64,000 nt of DNA. Source: Ariolimax columbianus. Its lineage: Eukaryota; Mollusca; Gastropoda; Stylommatophora; Arionidae. The notes below the pieces were generated by a model. That model worked only from the letters and a program-made list of their open reading frames with translations. It was not told the DNA's origin and made no database searches. Made by a program: the position numbers and the translations under genes. This document shows positions 1-10,033 of the stretch, piece after piece. Where the stretch lies: NCBI GenBank assembly GCA_036924085.1, contig JAVGWX010000004.1, positions 14,845,454 to 14,909,453 on the forward strand, written 5' to 3'. Each line of letters begins with the position of its first letter. Within the stretch, counting starts at the first letter, position 1.

Positions 1-512
1 AAACAACTAGTTTTCAAATAAAAGAAACAGAGGGGTCATGAATGAACAGCAAGTATGGACATCTACTCTAAGATGAGACAAAGAAAATGGATCTGTCATA
101 TCTATAATTTGATTTTTCCCATATGGTTCCAATATGAGTACAGGACACTACTGCAGTTGGCCTACTAGCAGGAAGCTTGCACTAAAGCATTTGTGCCCTT
201 GTTTTGGTTGCAGAGGTTTCTGGAGCACTATACATTGTTGTCAGCCCTATACATAGTCTTTCTTAGTTATCTTCCATAACGTGTGGCATGTGTGGTTCCT
301 AGTAATCTGATATAGAATGTTGTCTAACCAATAAAACGATAAAGTGACCTAGTTTGAGTTCAACATGAATACTTAACTTCTGATTTTGTGTGCGAAGTGT
401 TCAGTTTTTATGCAGACAAAAACTTGTTTCAATTTGCTTATTTGGTATGCGTTTGATCACCAGCTTTGATGCTCATTTTCTGAGTGAGAATCCCCATACT
501 TAGGTTATACTG
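1..512. other. Unassigned AT-rich DNA
   Basis: I see no gene here. A short stretch near 148-175 (ctgcagttggcc, then aggaa) resembles one near 2138-2166, so both may be remnants of an old dispersed repeat. I could not assign a class. Confidence 0.4.
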
Positions 513-1472
513 ATGTTTGATGCATCATTTAGACATGACTGTCAGTTTGCTGTATCATTTAGACATGACTGTCAGTTTGTTGTATCATTTAGACATGACT
601 GTCAGTTTGTTATATCATTTAGACATTACTGTCAGTTTGTTGTATCATTTAGACATGACTGTCAGTTTGTCATATCATTTAGACATTACTGTCAGTTTGT
701 TGTATCATTTAGACATTACTGTCAGTTTGTTGTATCATTTAGACATGACTGTCAGTTTGTTGTATCATTTAGACATGACTGTCAGTTTGTCATATCATCT
801 AGACATGACTGTCAGTTTTTTGTATCATTTGGACATGACTGTCAGTTTGTAGTATCATTCAGACATGACTGTCAGTTTGTCATATCATCTAGACATGACT
901 GTCAGTTTTTTGTATCATTTAGACATGACTGTCAGTTTGTTGTATCATTTAGACATGACTGTCAGTTTGTCATATCATCTAGACATGACTGTCAGTTTGT
1001 TGTATCATTTAGACATGACTGTCAGTTTGTCATATCATCTAGACATGACTGTCAGTTTGTTGTATCATTTAGACATGACTGTCAGTTTGTTGTATCATTT
1101 AGACATGACTGTCAGTTTGTTGTATCATTTAGACATGACTGTCAGTTTTTTGTATCATTTAGACATGACTGTCAGTTTGTTGTATCATTTAGACATGACT
1201 GTCAGTTTGCTGTATCATTTAGACATGACTGTCAGTTTGTTGTATCATTTAGACATTACTGTCAGTTTGTTGTATCATTTAGACATGACTGTCAGTTTGT
1301 TGTATCATTTAGACATGACTGTCAGTTTGTTGTATCATTTAGACATGACTGTCAGTTTGTCATATCATTTAGACATTACTGTCAGTTTGTTGTATCATTT
1401 AGACATGACTGTCAGTTTGTTGTATCATTTAGACATGACTGTCAGTTTGTTGTATCATTTAGACATGACTAA
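513..1472. repeat. 30-bp minisatellite, about 32 units
   Basis: The unit is gtatcatttagacatgactg followed by tcagtttgtt. It repeats every 30 bases with few substitutions: tgact/ttact, tttgt/ttttt and tgtatc/catatc. Some variants recur in the same order in neighbouring units, for example catatcatct followed by ttttttgtatc near 790-830 and 880-910, which suggests block duplication. Because 30 is divisible by 3 and the unit lacks stops in several frames, long repetitive reading frames appear. I regard these as by-products of the array. Confidence 0.97.
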
Positions 1473-1574
1473 ATCTTCTTTGGGTTTACTCTCCTTAGCC
1501 TATTGCTGTACCAGACTACCTACAATACAAGAGAACAGGTGGTTTAAAGTCACTTTTCCTTCTCCTAAATGAAC

Positions 1575-1912
1575 AATGGCCTACATATGTCTACCCAGAG
1601 TACTCTTGTTACTGGGCCTTCTTGAGTTTTGCGCATGAGACAATTATTGAACTGAATTTGTCCTTGCCCATTTCTTGATCTTTCCACTCGTCTCTTTTCC
1701 TGTGGGTTCCAATCCAGCGCAAGTCTAGTTATACTGTTCAACTTATATCTGAGAGCGTGCTTTAACCATTCACACTTTCTCTCCCAAATTTCCTTCTCCA
1801 TTGGATGCTGCCATTTTCTTACCCATATTTCTGTATTTGCCGTTATCTCTGGCCATCTAATACAAAGTATGTGATTATAACTTTTGTTAATGATGGTCTG
1901 TAGTCCCGTCAT
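1575..1912 (-). pseudogene. LINE reverse transcriptase C-terminal remnant (RTE-like)
   Basis: The minus strand encodes a decayed fragment with the order W-P-x-I, then E-I-W-x-R-K-C-E-W-L-K-H-A-L-R, then L-A-L-D-W-N-P-Q. This is the pattern of the C-terminal region that follows the reverse transcriptase in RTE/BovB-type and related non-LTR elements. No endonuclease or catalytic RT motif remains. The remnant at 13395-13565 shares its terminal motif (Q-F-N-x-C-L-M-x-K, then Q-E), so both come from one family. Assignment to LINE is firm; the clade is inference. Confidence 0.7.
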
Positions 1913-3086
1913 GTCTCCAGGCCATGTAGCAGGACTAGTTTTTATGTTTGTGTTGATCAGTCTAATTGTATTCTCAACAGAGAATGCTCATGAATTCCAT
2001 ATTGAGTGAACACAGTTGAAAGCATGTCTGGTGTTAACATCTTTATCAATGTTGCCCTAGGGGGACACATTTCTGCTAGTCAGTACTGACTTCTCCAGTT
2101 CTTCTTGTTCTCTTGGCTCCCCATGAAGCATCAGACCAGCACTGCAGTTGGCCACCTGATAGGAAATTATGTGCCATAGTGTGTATGTGTTCTTGTAGTG
2201 GTAATTTCTTTAGCAGTTTGTTTCAGATGGTGAGAGTTGCAATCACCTATTTGTGTTTTTACAAGTTGGATGAGACTGACGTGAGCCTGTATCATATGTA
2301 TGTTGTTTTTCTACTGTTGTTTTCTTGAAAATTTGGAAGCACTTTAAATCAGATTGGGCTAGCAAAGAGTGCAGGACAAGCAACTTGCAGAGTTGATTTA
2401 CAAGAGAATTCTGAATAAGGTGATGATTATATTTGTTCACGTTGTATTGTATGTAGTACAATCACTTTTTTTTCACTGCACTACACAGAGCAAAAATATA
2501 TGAAAACTAATGTAATAAAATAAAATCATTGAATAATGAAAAGGTTTTTTCTGTTTACCAAAATTTTGCTGAATATTTTCTGACGCAGTTATAGATAGGC
2601 AACTTGCTCAAGGACTATTGGTAGAAATTACAAACATTCTTTGAAAAAACAAAAGCAATATTGTGAGTTTCTAGTTCTGTTTATAAATTGGTATTTATGT
2701 TTATTACAAATATTTGTTTTTGTGTGTGGGTGCTTTTCTGCATACTTGACTAGGACAAATGGACCAATTTTTTTAAACCTCAATAGAAACATTTTGGCCG
2801 CCAAAAACCATTAATTTGGTTGTTTTCTCTGTAGATATTTCTCAATACGTCAATAAAGACTTAATTTTTAAATAAAAGTCAGAATCAAATGATACACCAG
2901 TATTTTATACATCATATACCTTATGACCAAGTTCGTACTTGGTACGTAACTCCATTTATTGTCATTCTGTTATCTCCTACGCATTGATGAATATTGGATG
3001 AGGCTGTCAGAGATATATCTGCTTTATGACTGGTATTTACTCTTGTAAAAAAAATGTCATGTCTTTGTTTATCCCTTTTCTTTCAG
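1913..3086. other. Unassigned AT-rich DNA
   Basis: I found no recognisable gene. Short open frames are present but show no family motif. The right part (2460-3060) is A/T-rich with many stops, like intron or intergenic DNA. Confidence 0.4.
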
Positions 3087-3163
3087 ATGTTGAACTGTCG
3101 GTACGGCACACGTCAGAATATCTAAACAAAATATGCAGTATGGTTTCATACCTTATCGTGTAG
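3087..3163 (+). other. Candidate 3'-terminal coding exon
   Basis: A strong acceptor-like tract (tttatcccttttctttcag) ends at 3086. It is followed by an open frame that, with one base carried over from an upstream exon, reads VELSVRHTSEYLNKIC and runs to a TAG at 3161-3163. The composition looks like protein, and the polypyrimidine tract is the best of its kind in this part of the window. I do not recognise the protein and see no upstream exon inside the window. It could be chance. Confidence 0.25.
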
Positions 3164-3360
3164 TGGGGAAATGTGTTTCTATTTAAATAGCTTAAAAGAA
3201 ATAATAATATAATATTCTGAGACATTCAGGAATCTTAACTGACATTAAACATATTAAATGATAATGGCCAGACAATTTACATTGAAAGGCTGAATAACTA
3301 ATGTAATAAAAGATTATTTAGATGAAAAGAGTATCAACACTTAGAATATGCAGACAGGAA

Positions 3361-3386
3361 GAGAGAGAGAGAGAGAGAGAGAGAGA
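3361..3386. repeat. (GA)n microsatellite
   Basis: Thirteen uninterrupted GA dinucleotides within AT-rich unassigned DNA (3164-3899). I see no gene in that interval. Confidence 0.95.
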
Positions 3387-3899
3387 CATGCTCACACTTG
3401 TACTATGAAGTTATTGAAAACAACATTTTTAATTGGATTAAAAACTATAAAGAATTGTGAAGGCATGTTGTTTATCAGTACTTAGAAGAAACATCAAGTG
3501 CTTAGAAAACAAGAGGAGAGAAACAACATATATTTAAACAGCAAGAGAGATAGAGGCTTTGACAGTGGAGTTATTCAAATGCTGATATCTTCTGGTCTTA
3601 CCAAATAGTTTCCACCATATTTGTCCACTACTTTACAGCCATAGTATAGACATTTTGAACATCAGGAATATTGCATCCTCTGGCATGATACTTTCACTTG
3701 TGTATGACTATTCTTATACATTTATTGAGCTAAACATTTTCACAGTTAATTAAACCTGCTGCATCAGTTTGTGTTGTGATATTTGTTGCTGCTTTATCTG
3801 AATACAATTTCTTTTCATTATTTATCCTTGCTAACCTACAATGTTTAAAAAATGCACCTTTCCACCACTATCATGTCAGTAACAAGTTCTGGACTGGGA

Positions 3900-4232
3900 C
3901 TATTTCCTGTAGCCAAGCCCTGAAAAGGGTTTTGCAAGCAGCAGAATGTAATCCAGAGAACGAAATGTGTTGTATCATAGTACACCTTGGCTGATATATT
4001 TGCACCTTTTGGTCCAACACATCCGAGTTCAGCAGGCATTTTTTAGTACCTGGTTAACCTTCCTCTTCGATCTCTTCTACTTAGCCAGTCTGCTCTGTTG
4101 CAGCATATTATCCAGGATCACCGCATGAAGGTGTAGAAGGGTCTAAGCAACTCTAGTTGCTGGCCCTGACGCTAGCAGTCAGCTATGGGTCGTTGACCAC
4201 TGCAGCTCATGCGTTGCTCTGCATCTTGACCC
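3900..4232 (-). mobile_element. SINE B copy (diverged)
   Basis: On the minus strand this matches the family seen intact at 37246-37602. The 5' part reads as a diverged aagatgctgagcagcgcatg head, followed by the block that encodes the ATG-led frame M-P-A-E-L-G-C-V-G-P-K-G-A, and then the 3' block ending near cctgaaaaggg. There are many substitutions and no convincing target duplication, so this is an old copy. The short open frame here is the SINE core, not a gene. Confidence 0.85.
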
Positions 4233-4379
4233 CTGTCACTAGTTTGATATTTCTGCTGTTCACATTGCCATTTGTTCAATTTTTATTGCCTCATTTTTTT
4301 ACATTTTGCCAGCTTTTTCTGAAATTGCTAGAATTGACAGTTGCTTCTACAGATTGATGGCCATCATGTGATGGTCAGT

Positions 4380-5049
4380 CACCATAGAAATATGAGAACA
4401 ATTCTGCATAAACAGAAGTTGCGAAGGTCCTTGACTTCCATGTCACAACCTTGTCATGGTAAAAAGGAGATTGTGTGTTTTTATTAGCCCAAGAGCTTAG
4501 AGAGAAGAGGAAACTAATGTCAAGCAAAGCATACTGACCAGACTAGGTTAGTCAGGTCTAGGTTAAACACTGATCAAGACATCATCTCACTTCCAAGCAG
4601 TTCTCCCTGGAAACAGACTGTTTTGTGGCAGTCTGGCTAACAAGGAGGAAATTGTCACTATGATCACCATAGTTGTGAGCTTACTGAGGAGCCTTGCATT
4701 GCACCACCGCCAGAAGGACCTCAGTTCACCTCAAGAATGCTCAGAATGTGAGGAGAGCAACTGTAACCCGCCACCAAAGAAAGTACCAAACTCAAGTACA
4801 AGTGGCATTAGCAACAACCCCAAAAGCTATGCTATGATAGCATTAGCTACCAGTGCAGTCTCTCAATCTGGACAGATCAAGAAGTAGGAACCAGACAATG
4901 GGAGAGACAAACCTGTTGCCCTACTGGCAGACTTGGGACAATCAAGGTTTAAGAATGGTAAACCTATTAAATGCATGCTGTAGTTACTGAGCCACTAGTC
5001 TAACAAAGCAGTACATTGTAATGTTGCTTGATGAGGTCAGGGTAAAAGA
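4380..5049. other. Unassigned, mildly coding-like DNA
   Basis: A plus-strand open frame at 4660-4887 contains a Cys-rich start (C-S-E-C-E-E-S-N-C) followed by a Pro/Ser/Asn-rich stretch. The base composition is richer in C than the surroundings. It has no family motif I recognise. It may be a decayed TE ORF. Confidence 0.2.
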
Positions 5050-6020
5050 AGTCACACAGTCAAGTTAGCCTGATCAGCTAGTGACATAGCCAAGTTAGTC
5101 CCACTAACTAGTAGCACAGTCAAGTTAGCCTCACTAATTAGTGGCATGGTCAATTTAGCCTCAATAACTAGTGGCATGGTCAATTTAGCCTCACTAACTA
5201 GTGGCACAATCAAGTTAGCCTCACCTACTAGTGGCATGGTCAAGTTAGCCTCACTAACTAGAAGCACAGTCAAGTTAGCCTCACTTCACTAACTAGTGGC
5301 ATAGTCAAGTTAGCCTCACTAACTAGTGGCATGGTCAAGTTAGCCTCACTAACTAGAAGCACAGTCAAGTTAGCCTCACTTCACTAACTAGTGGCATGGT
5401 CAAGTTAGCCTCACTAACTAGTGGCATGGTCAAGTTAGCCTCACTAACTAGTGGCATGGTCAAGTTAGTCTTACTAACTAGTAGCACAGTCAAGTTAGCC
5501 TCACTAACTAGTGGCATGGTCAAGTTAGCCTCACTAACTAGAAGCACAGTCAAGTTAGCCTCACTTCACTAACTAGTGGCATGGTCAAGTTAGCCTCACT
5601 AACTAGTGGCATGCTCAAGTTAGCCTCACTAACTAGTGGCATGGTCAAGTTAGCCTCACTAACTAGTGGCATGGTCAAGTTAGTCTTACTAACTAGTAGC
5701 ACAGTCAAGTTAGCCTCACTAACTAGTGGCATGGTCAAGTTAGTCTTACTAACTAGTGACATGGTCAAGTTAGCCTCACTAACTAGTGGCATGGTAAAGT
5801 TAGCCTCACTAACTAGTAGCACAATCAAGTTAGCCTCACTAACTAGTGGCATGGTCAAGTTAGGACCACTAACTAGTAGCATGGTCAAGTTAGCCTCACT
5901 AACTAGTGGCATAGTCAAGTTAGCCTCACTAACTAGTGGCATGGTCAAGTTAGCCTTGCTAACTAGTAGCATGGTCAAGTTACCCTCACTAACTAGTGAC
6001 ATGACCAATCTGTATTTCTA
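5050..6020. repeat. Second 30-bp minisatellite, about 32 units
   Basis: The unit is ctcactaactagtggcatgg followed by tcaagttagc. Units are 30 bases apart, with a 5-6 base insertion (ttcac) at several points such as 5281, 5379 and 5562. The variants agaagcacag, agtagcacag and gtcttacta recur in the same order, so multi-unit blocks have been duplicated. Both strands carry stop-free frames (for example 5550-6008 minus and 5581-6021 plus) because the period is a multiple of three. Unrelated in sequence to the 513-1472 array. Confidence 0.97.
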
Positions 6021-6686
6021 ATAAATCAATCGTATGAACCTGTACTTTAAGGTCATGAAGCAGACATTGTAGCCAAGTTGAAGACCTGTACAATCATCTC
6101 TTTACATTATAAGAACACAGCCCAAGAACCTTACTATCTTTCCAGGAACTAGAACTTTGAAATTACTCAAGCAAGCTAGTTAACATTGAATAATCATTTA
6201 TGAACTGCTTTCTTTTGACCTATCCTCGGTAAAGACCTTTTGGTATTGACTCTGTGTAATTGTTTGCATGTAAAACTGTGGTTTATTTATTTGCCATATG
6301 TTCATAACGCCTTGGAAAAACCAGTTTCCATAACCTGAACCTAATCAATGCCTGAAACATTCTTACCTGAACTGAAACACAAAGGTAACTATGAGAGTGG
6401 ATGTAAAGGTATATGTATTTTTTAATGTAATAAATACAGTATAAAATATAATGCATTACATATACATATACTCCATCTCATGAGGCTACAAACAAAGGCA
6501 GAAAAGTAGATAATATAACAAATTCTATAACATCTCATCTCAGTTGTTCACCCACTTGTGCCAGTAAGCGGCATGGGGAGCTTAGAGTTGTAGTTTTTGA
6601 ACGAAATTTCTTGCATCGGTCATTGGAAGCCTGTGTCATTGAAGGATTACAACTCAAGCCTAAACCTAAAACAGCCAATGTGATGC
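6021..6686. other. Unassigned AT-rich DNA
   Basis: No gene or recognised repeat was seen. Confidence 0.4.
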
Positions 6687-6852
6687 TTAACCCTTTACAG
6701 TCCGGCCTAATTGATTAGATTCATGTCCTATGACACGGATCTAATAATTCAGGCCAGATTGTAAAGGGTTAAGACAACTCTAATCAATTAGACCGGACTG
6801 TAAAGGGTTAAGACATGAATCTAATCATTTAGGTCAGACTGTAAAGGGTTAA
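6687..6852. mobile_element. TTAA-bounded palindromic units (piggyBac-like MITE)
   Basis: At 6687-6772 an imperfect palindrome begins ttaaccctttacagtccgg and ends gattgtaaagggttaa. TTAA therefore sits at both ends with CCCTTT just inside, the arrangement typical of piggyBac-type elements. Two further half-units, each ending in gtaaagggttaa, follow at spacings of 39 and 41 bases (TTAA at 6808 and 6849). More TTAA-ended copies occur at 7197-7243, beyond an intervening LINE fragment. No transposase is present. Confidence 0.55.
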
Positions 6853-6892
6853 GACACAAATCTAATCATTCAGGCCAACCTATAAAGAGGAT

Positions 6893-7195
6893 AATAATAA
6901 TAATATTGGCTGTCCATCGCAAGGGTTGATAACAGCAGTCTGACATGTTGTGCTTCACCTCACCAGTAAGTCCGGAGGTGGCTGTATAGTCCAATTCTGG
7001 CACAGAAAATCCTTCCGCATACGTAGCATTTAATGTTAGAATTGGACATGTGGATGTCAGTTGTTTTTTCTGTGCTTCAGAGGTCCGGCACTCCTCAGCA
7101 TGGAGGTGCCTCTGATGGTGGTACTACGTCATGCCTTTGCGGTCCTGTGCAAGACATTCCCATGCGTTTGCATCGATGCTGAAGCGTTAAGGGTA
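6893..7195 (-). pseudogene. LINE C-terminal zinc-finger remnant
   Basis: The minus strand reads A-Q-D-R-K-x-W-R-S, a gap with frameshifts, then C-Y-V-C-G-R-I-F-C-A-R-I-G-L-Y-S-H-L-R-T. This is the C-terminal zinc finger that closes many non-LTR ORF2 proteins, preceded by the usual AQDR-x-x-W motif. The RT and endonuclease are missing. The fragment sits between two groups of TTAA-ended palindromic units (6687-6852 and 7197-7243), so it either inserted into that array or the units expanded around it. Confidence 0.7.
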
Positions 7196-7196
7196 A

Positions 7197-7243
7197 AGGG
7201 TTAAGATAAGTAGAATCAATTAGACCGGACTGTAAAGGGTTAA
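7197..7243. repeat. Further TTAA-ended units of the palindromic family
   Basis: TTAA occurs at 7197, 7201 and 7240, and tagaccggactgtaaagggt matches the half-units at 6785-6810. These belong to the same family as 6687-6852. Confidence 0.6.
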
Positions 7244-7249
7244 CTCAAG

Positions 7250-8590
7250 AAAACAGACTTGGATGCTTGGTCCAAGTGAGCAGACTTCGGATCCTCACAG
7301 TTCTTGGTCCAAGAGAGCAGACTTCAGCTCTTCATAATGATTGGTCCAAGAGAGCAGACTTCAGCTCTTCATAATGATTGGTGTAAGAGAGCCGACTTCA
7401 GCTCTTCATAATGATTGGTGTAAGAGAGCAGACTTTAGCTCTTCTTAATGATTGGTGTAAGAGAGCAGACTTCAGCTCTTCATAATGATTGGTGTAAGAG
7501 AGCAGACTTCAGCTCTTCATAATGATTGGTGTAAGAGAGCAGACTTCAGCTCTTCATAATGATTGGTGTAAGAGAGCAGACTTCAGCTCTTCGTAATGAT
7601 TGGTGTAAGAGAGGAAACTTTTCAGCTCTCCACAATATTATGTCCAAGAGAGTAGACTTCAGCTCTCCACAATGTTATGTCCAAGAGAGTAGACTTCAGC
7701 TCTCCACAATGATGTGTCCAAGAGAGTAGACTTCAGCTCTTTATAATGTTGGGTCCAAGAGAGTAGACTTCAGCTCTTCATAATGATTGGTGTAAGAGAG
7801 CAGACTTTAGCTCTTCATAATGATTGGTGTAAGAGAGGAAACTTTTCAGCTCTCCACAATATTATGTCCAAGAGAGTAGACTTCAGCTCTCCACAATGTT
7901 ATGTCCAAGAGAGTAGACTTCAGCTCTCCACAATGATGTGTCCAAGAGAGTAGACTTCAGCTCTTTATAATGTTGGGTCCAAGAGAGTAGACTTCAGCTC
8001 TCCACAATGATGTGTCCAAGAGAGTAGACTTCAGCTCTTCACAATGATGTGTCCAAGAGAGTAGACTTCAGCTCTTTATAATGTTGTGTCCAAGAGAGGA
8101 GACTTCAGCTCTCCACAATGTTGTGTCCAAGAGAGTAGACCAGCTCTTGATAATGCTTGGCTCAAGAGAGCAGACCAGCTCTTGATAATGCTTGGTCCAA
8201 GAGAGCAGACTTGCTCTCCACAATGTTGGGTCCAAGAGAGAAGACTTTTCAGCTCCGCACAATGTTGGGTCCAAGAGAGAAGACTTTTCAGCTCTGCACA
8301 ATGTTGGGTCCACGAGAAAAGACTTTTCAGCTCTGCACAATGCTTGGTCCAAGAAAGTAGACTTCAGCTCTCCACAATGCTTGGTCCAAGAAAGTAGACT
8401 TCAGCTCTCCACAATGCTTGGTCCAAGAAAGTAGACTTCAGCTCTCCACAATGCTTGGTCCAAGAAAGTAGACTTCAGCTCTCCACAATGCTTGGTCCAA
8501 GAAAGTAGACTTCAGCTCTCCACAATGCTTGGTCCAAGAAAGTAGACTTCAGCTCTCCACAATGATTGGTCCAAGAAAGTAGACCAGATA
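7250..8590. repeat. 37-bp minisatellite, about 36 units
   Basis: The unit is tggtccaagagagcagactt followed by cagctcttcataatgat, with period 37. Distinct variants form blocks: gtgtaagagagc (7380-7610), ccacaatgttatgtcc (7630-8100), a Pro/Gln-rich variant at 8140-8340, and a near-identical run ending ccacaatgct at 8340-8590. One five-to-six-unit block at about 7600-7760 is repeated at 7830-8000. Open frames over 8068-8434 on both strands are products of the array. Confidence 0.97.
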
Positions 8591-8728
8591 CTTGCAATGC
8601 TTTACAGCAAATGAACAGTAAAAAGTCAATGAAGTTCATATACAGGTTCTTTTATCTCCACATCCTTGGCCAGACTGCTGTAACACAGCAAGTTTCCAGG
8701 AGCACAATGTGAACAAGAGGCGGAAGAC

Positions 8729-8880
8729 TTGATCAGTTTGTTTCACCTGACCCTGTTGTTACTCTTCACTCCCACCTTGATTAGTATATTTCACCTGACC
8801 CAGAAGTTACTCTTCACTCCTACCTTGATCAGCATGTTTCACCTGAACCAGATGTTACTCTTTGCTCTTTTAGTAACATT
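8729..8880. repeat. 48-bp tandem repeat, 3 units
   Basis: Three 48-base units each contain ttgat-agt, ttcacctga and gttactctt. The 16-residue periodic plus-strand open frame is a consequence of the repeat length. Confidence 0.85.
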
Positions 8881-8924
8881 GTACCACATGCTAGGAAAGT
8901 TACACTGGTAAATATTTTCTTATT

Positions 8925-9165
8925 TTTTTTGGCGTTCACCTTACTTCTTTATTCCCCAAGGCGGTGTGCGTTGCACCGTTTTTATTTTGTGCCTGTCGGC
9001 CCAGTGTATCCAACTTTGGCATGCATTTTCATTTTATGTAAGGGTCTGCTTCCTCCTGCATTTTCTAAGGCTTTGCTTCCCCGGGGTAACTGTGATTGCA
9101 AGCAAATCCATCACCTTCAATTTATAAACCGTGTCACTTAACCACTAGCCCACAGCGTCACTACT
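8925..9165 (-). mobile_element. SINE A copy
   Basis: Minus-strand copy of the tRNA-headed SINE. It has a poly-T start on the plus strand, then ccttacttctttattcccca, the shared core, and a diverged tRNA-like head ending ccactagcccac. The B box is damaged relative to the 23786-24040 copy. Confidence 0.9.
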
Positions 9166-9204
9166 GGTATATCACTCAGGTAACATACATAGTTACCTCT
9201 TATA

Positions 9205-9405
9205 ACTAAAAGTAGTACCATAGCAGATGCTGCTGTTAGGGATGAAGTGTTAGAGACTTCATTGTATAAGGTCACATCATTTTCATGAGCTGGATAGGCC
9301 AGTTCCCTTCATCACTGCTTTTTCTCACCTGGTACTCACTTACAGCCGCGGCTGCTGATAACGGAAATTGAATCCTGTACCTCTGCCATGACAAGCAAAG
9401 ATTCT
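9205..9405 (-). mobile_element. SINE D copy (tRNA-headed)
   Basis: Reading the minus strand, a B-box-like ggtacaggattcaatttcc near 9365-9385 is followed by a body resembling 56005-56235 (gaagggaactggcc, then agtctctaacacttcat). Old and diverged. Confidence 0.55.
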
Positions 9406-10018
9406 GTTACTGTGTGTGCTAGATGCTTCTTATACTCAACTTTTATTTGATATTTTGCCTAAACGTATTAGACATTTCTAATTTATGTTCTTCAAATTTC
9501 TATTTAAAGTCAGGCTTTAATACGTGTTTCACTCTTATGCATGTTTTTTTCTTGTATGATTGAAATGCATATATTTCAAAACAGATCTATGCCTCTCTTA
9601 ACCAAATTCATTGATTACCTGTGACAACAATAAGATCTCCTCACATGTCATATCGCTAAGTTTAAACACCCCCAAATTACATTGATCTAAACTTGCAATT
9701 ATAACATTGTAGGACACTTAATAAACTATTTATGACATGAAACATTTGTAATTAAAATTAAATACTAGTGTAAGTGTTAAATGTCAATGCTGAGGGTAGA
9801 AAAATGTGTGTGCTCGCCCCGTCATGTATTTCTGCATTATTCCCTCAATGTCATTCCTGCAGTCTCCTTCTGTGTCCTATTCAAATGTGAATGTGTTGAA
9901 TATCCGTGAGTAATCCATATGTATGATCATTGATTGGTGTGAACAAATAAAAATGTCTCTGGTCTTGAAATCCTGCAATTTTCCTCTTGCGAAATGTCAG
10001 CTTTGAAAATTCAGCACA
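9406..10018. other. Unassigned AT-rich DNA
   Basis: No gene was seen. The right end provides the target site of the RTE-like insertion: a 15-base duplication starts at 10019. Confidence 0.4.
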
Positions 10019-10033
10019 TTATTAAATATATAC

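Noticed and set aside
513..1472. A 319-residue open frame and the regular 30-bp repeats, as a gene or a CRISPR array
   Set aside because: The frame exists because the period is a multiple of three and the unit lacks stops. Repeats are directly contiguous with no unique spacers, and the DNA is animal.
5550..6021. Opposite-strand repetitive open frames as proteins
   Set aside because: They follow from the second 30-bp array; both strands are open for the same reason.
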